A stretch of 6,546 nt of DNA. It comes from an uncultured Pyrinomonas sp. GTDB lineage: Bacteria; Acidobacteriota; Blastocatellia; Pyrinomonadales; Pyrinomonadaceae. Every line of letters begins with the position of its first letter. Within the stretch, counting starts at the first letter, position 1. The notes below the pieces were generated by a model, which did not search any database, was not told the origin of the DNA, and saw nothing but the letters and a program-made list of their open reading frames with translations. The DNA lies in the NCBI GenBank assembly GCA_937135995.1, contig CAKZOF010000806.1:1-6546 (forward strand), in the 5' to 3' direction. This document shows, one piece after another, positions 6,500 to 6,546 of the stretch. Both the position numbers and the translations under genes were made by a program.

Positions 6500-6546
6500 A
6501 TGACTACCCAAACGGCGACGAACTATTTTGAGATCGTGACGCGGCT
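6500..6546 (+). CDS. Start of an unidentified gene (3' end outside the window)
   Basis: An ATG at 6500 opens a frame that stays open to the right edge, giving fifteen full codons (MTTQTATNYFEIVTR) and two bases of the next. The frame upstream has no other ATG before an in-frame TAG at 6449-6451, so 6500 is the natural start. GGAAGAG at 6479-6485 is the only ribosome-binding-like string, 14 bases away and inside a hairpin, which is a long spacing. The position after a non-coding gap with a putative promoter supports a real gene start. Too little is visible to assign a family. Confidence 0.45.
   Translation, partial: MTTQTATNYFEIVTR

Noticed and set aside
1..6546. CRISPR array, insertion sequence, tRNA, integrase or toxin-antitoxin genes.
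   Set aside because: No regularly spaced repeats, transposase motifs, tRNA-like cloverleaf or small paired genes were seen in reading both strands.

Overview
The window is a stretch of a bacterial surface-polysaccharide (exopolysaccharide, capsule or O-antigen type) locus. All recognisable genes are on the + strand. In order they are: the 3' part of a GT4 glycosyltransferase gene (open at the left edge), a complete second GT4 glycosyltransferase gene, a heparinase II/III-family gene, an AsnB-type glutamine-dependent amidotransferase gene, a roughly 270-base non-coding gap, and the first 16 codons of an unidentified gene running off the right edge.

The first three genes are very tightly packed. 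There are 8 bases between the two glycosyltransferase genes and an ATGA stop/start overlap between the second glycosyltransferase and the heparinase-like gene. The asnB-like gene follows after 55 bases that hold a small hairpin. This is the layout of one operon, with a probable transcriptional break only after the amidotransferase gene. The gap after it contains a good -10-like hexamer, an inverted repeat and a short perfect hairpin, but no convincing Rho-independent terminator for the operon.

A working model, from family knowledge, is as follows. The GT4 enzymes add sugars from nucleotide-sugar donors to a lipid-linked repeat unit at the cytoplasmic face of the membrane. The AsnB-like protein either makes asparagine or, as some homologues in polysaccharide loci do, amidates a sugar carboxylate. 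The heparinase-like protein would cleave or trim a uronate-containing glycan. The pairing of a heparinase-fold lyase with an AsnB-like amidotransferase recurs in exopolysaccharide loci, including those linked to exosortase/PEP-CTERM systems. No exosortase, polymerase, flippase or export gene lies inside this window.

The organism cannot be fixed from the sequence. The genes are bacterial, moderately GC-rich (sampled lines of the last two large genes are about 65-70% GC) with a clearly AT-richer glycosyltransferase block on the left (sampled lines about 37-48%). The style is compatible with a Gram-negative-type bacterium such as an acidobacterium or a proteobacterium, but that is only an impression. 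I see no mobile element, CRISPR array, tRNA or rRNA, and no strong sign of an undescribed system. The most useful leads are the lyase/amidotransferase pairing, the lyase's lack of a signal peptide, and the structured non-coding segments.
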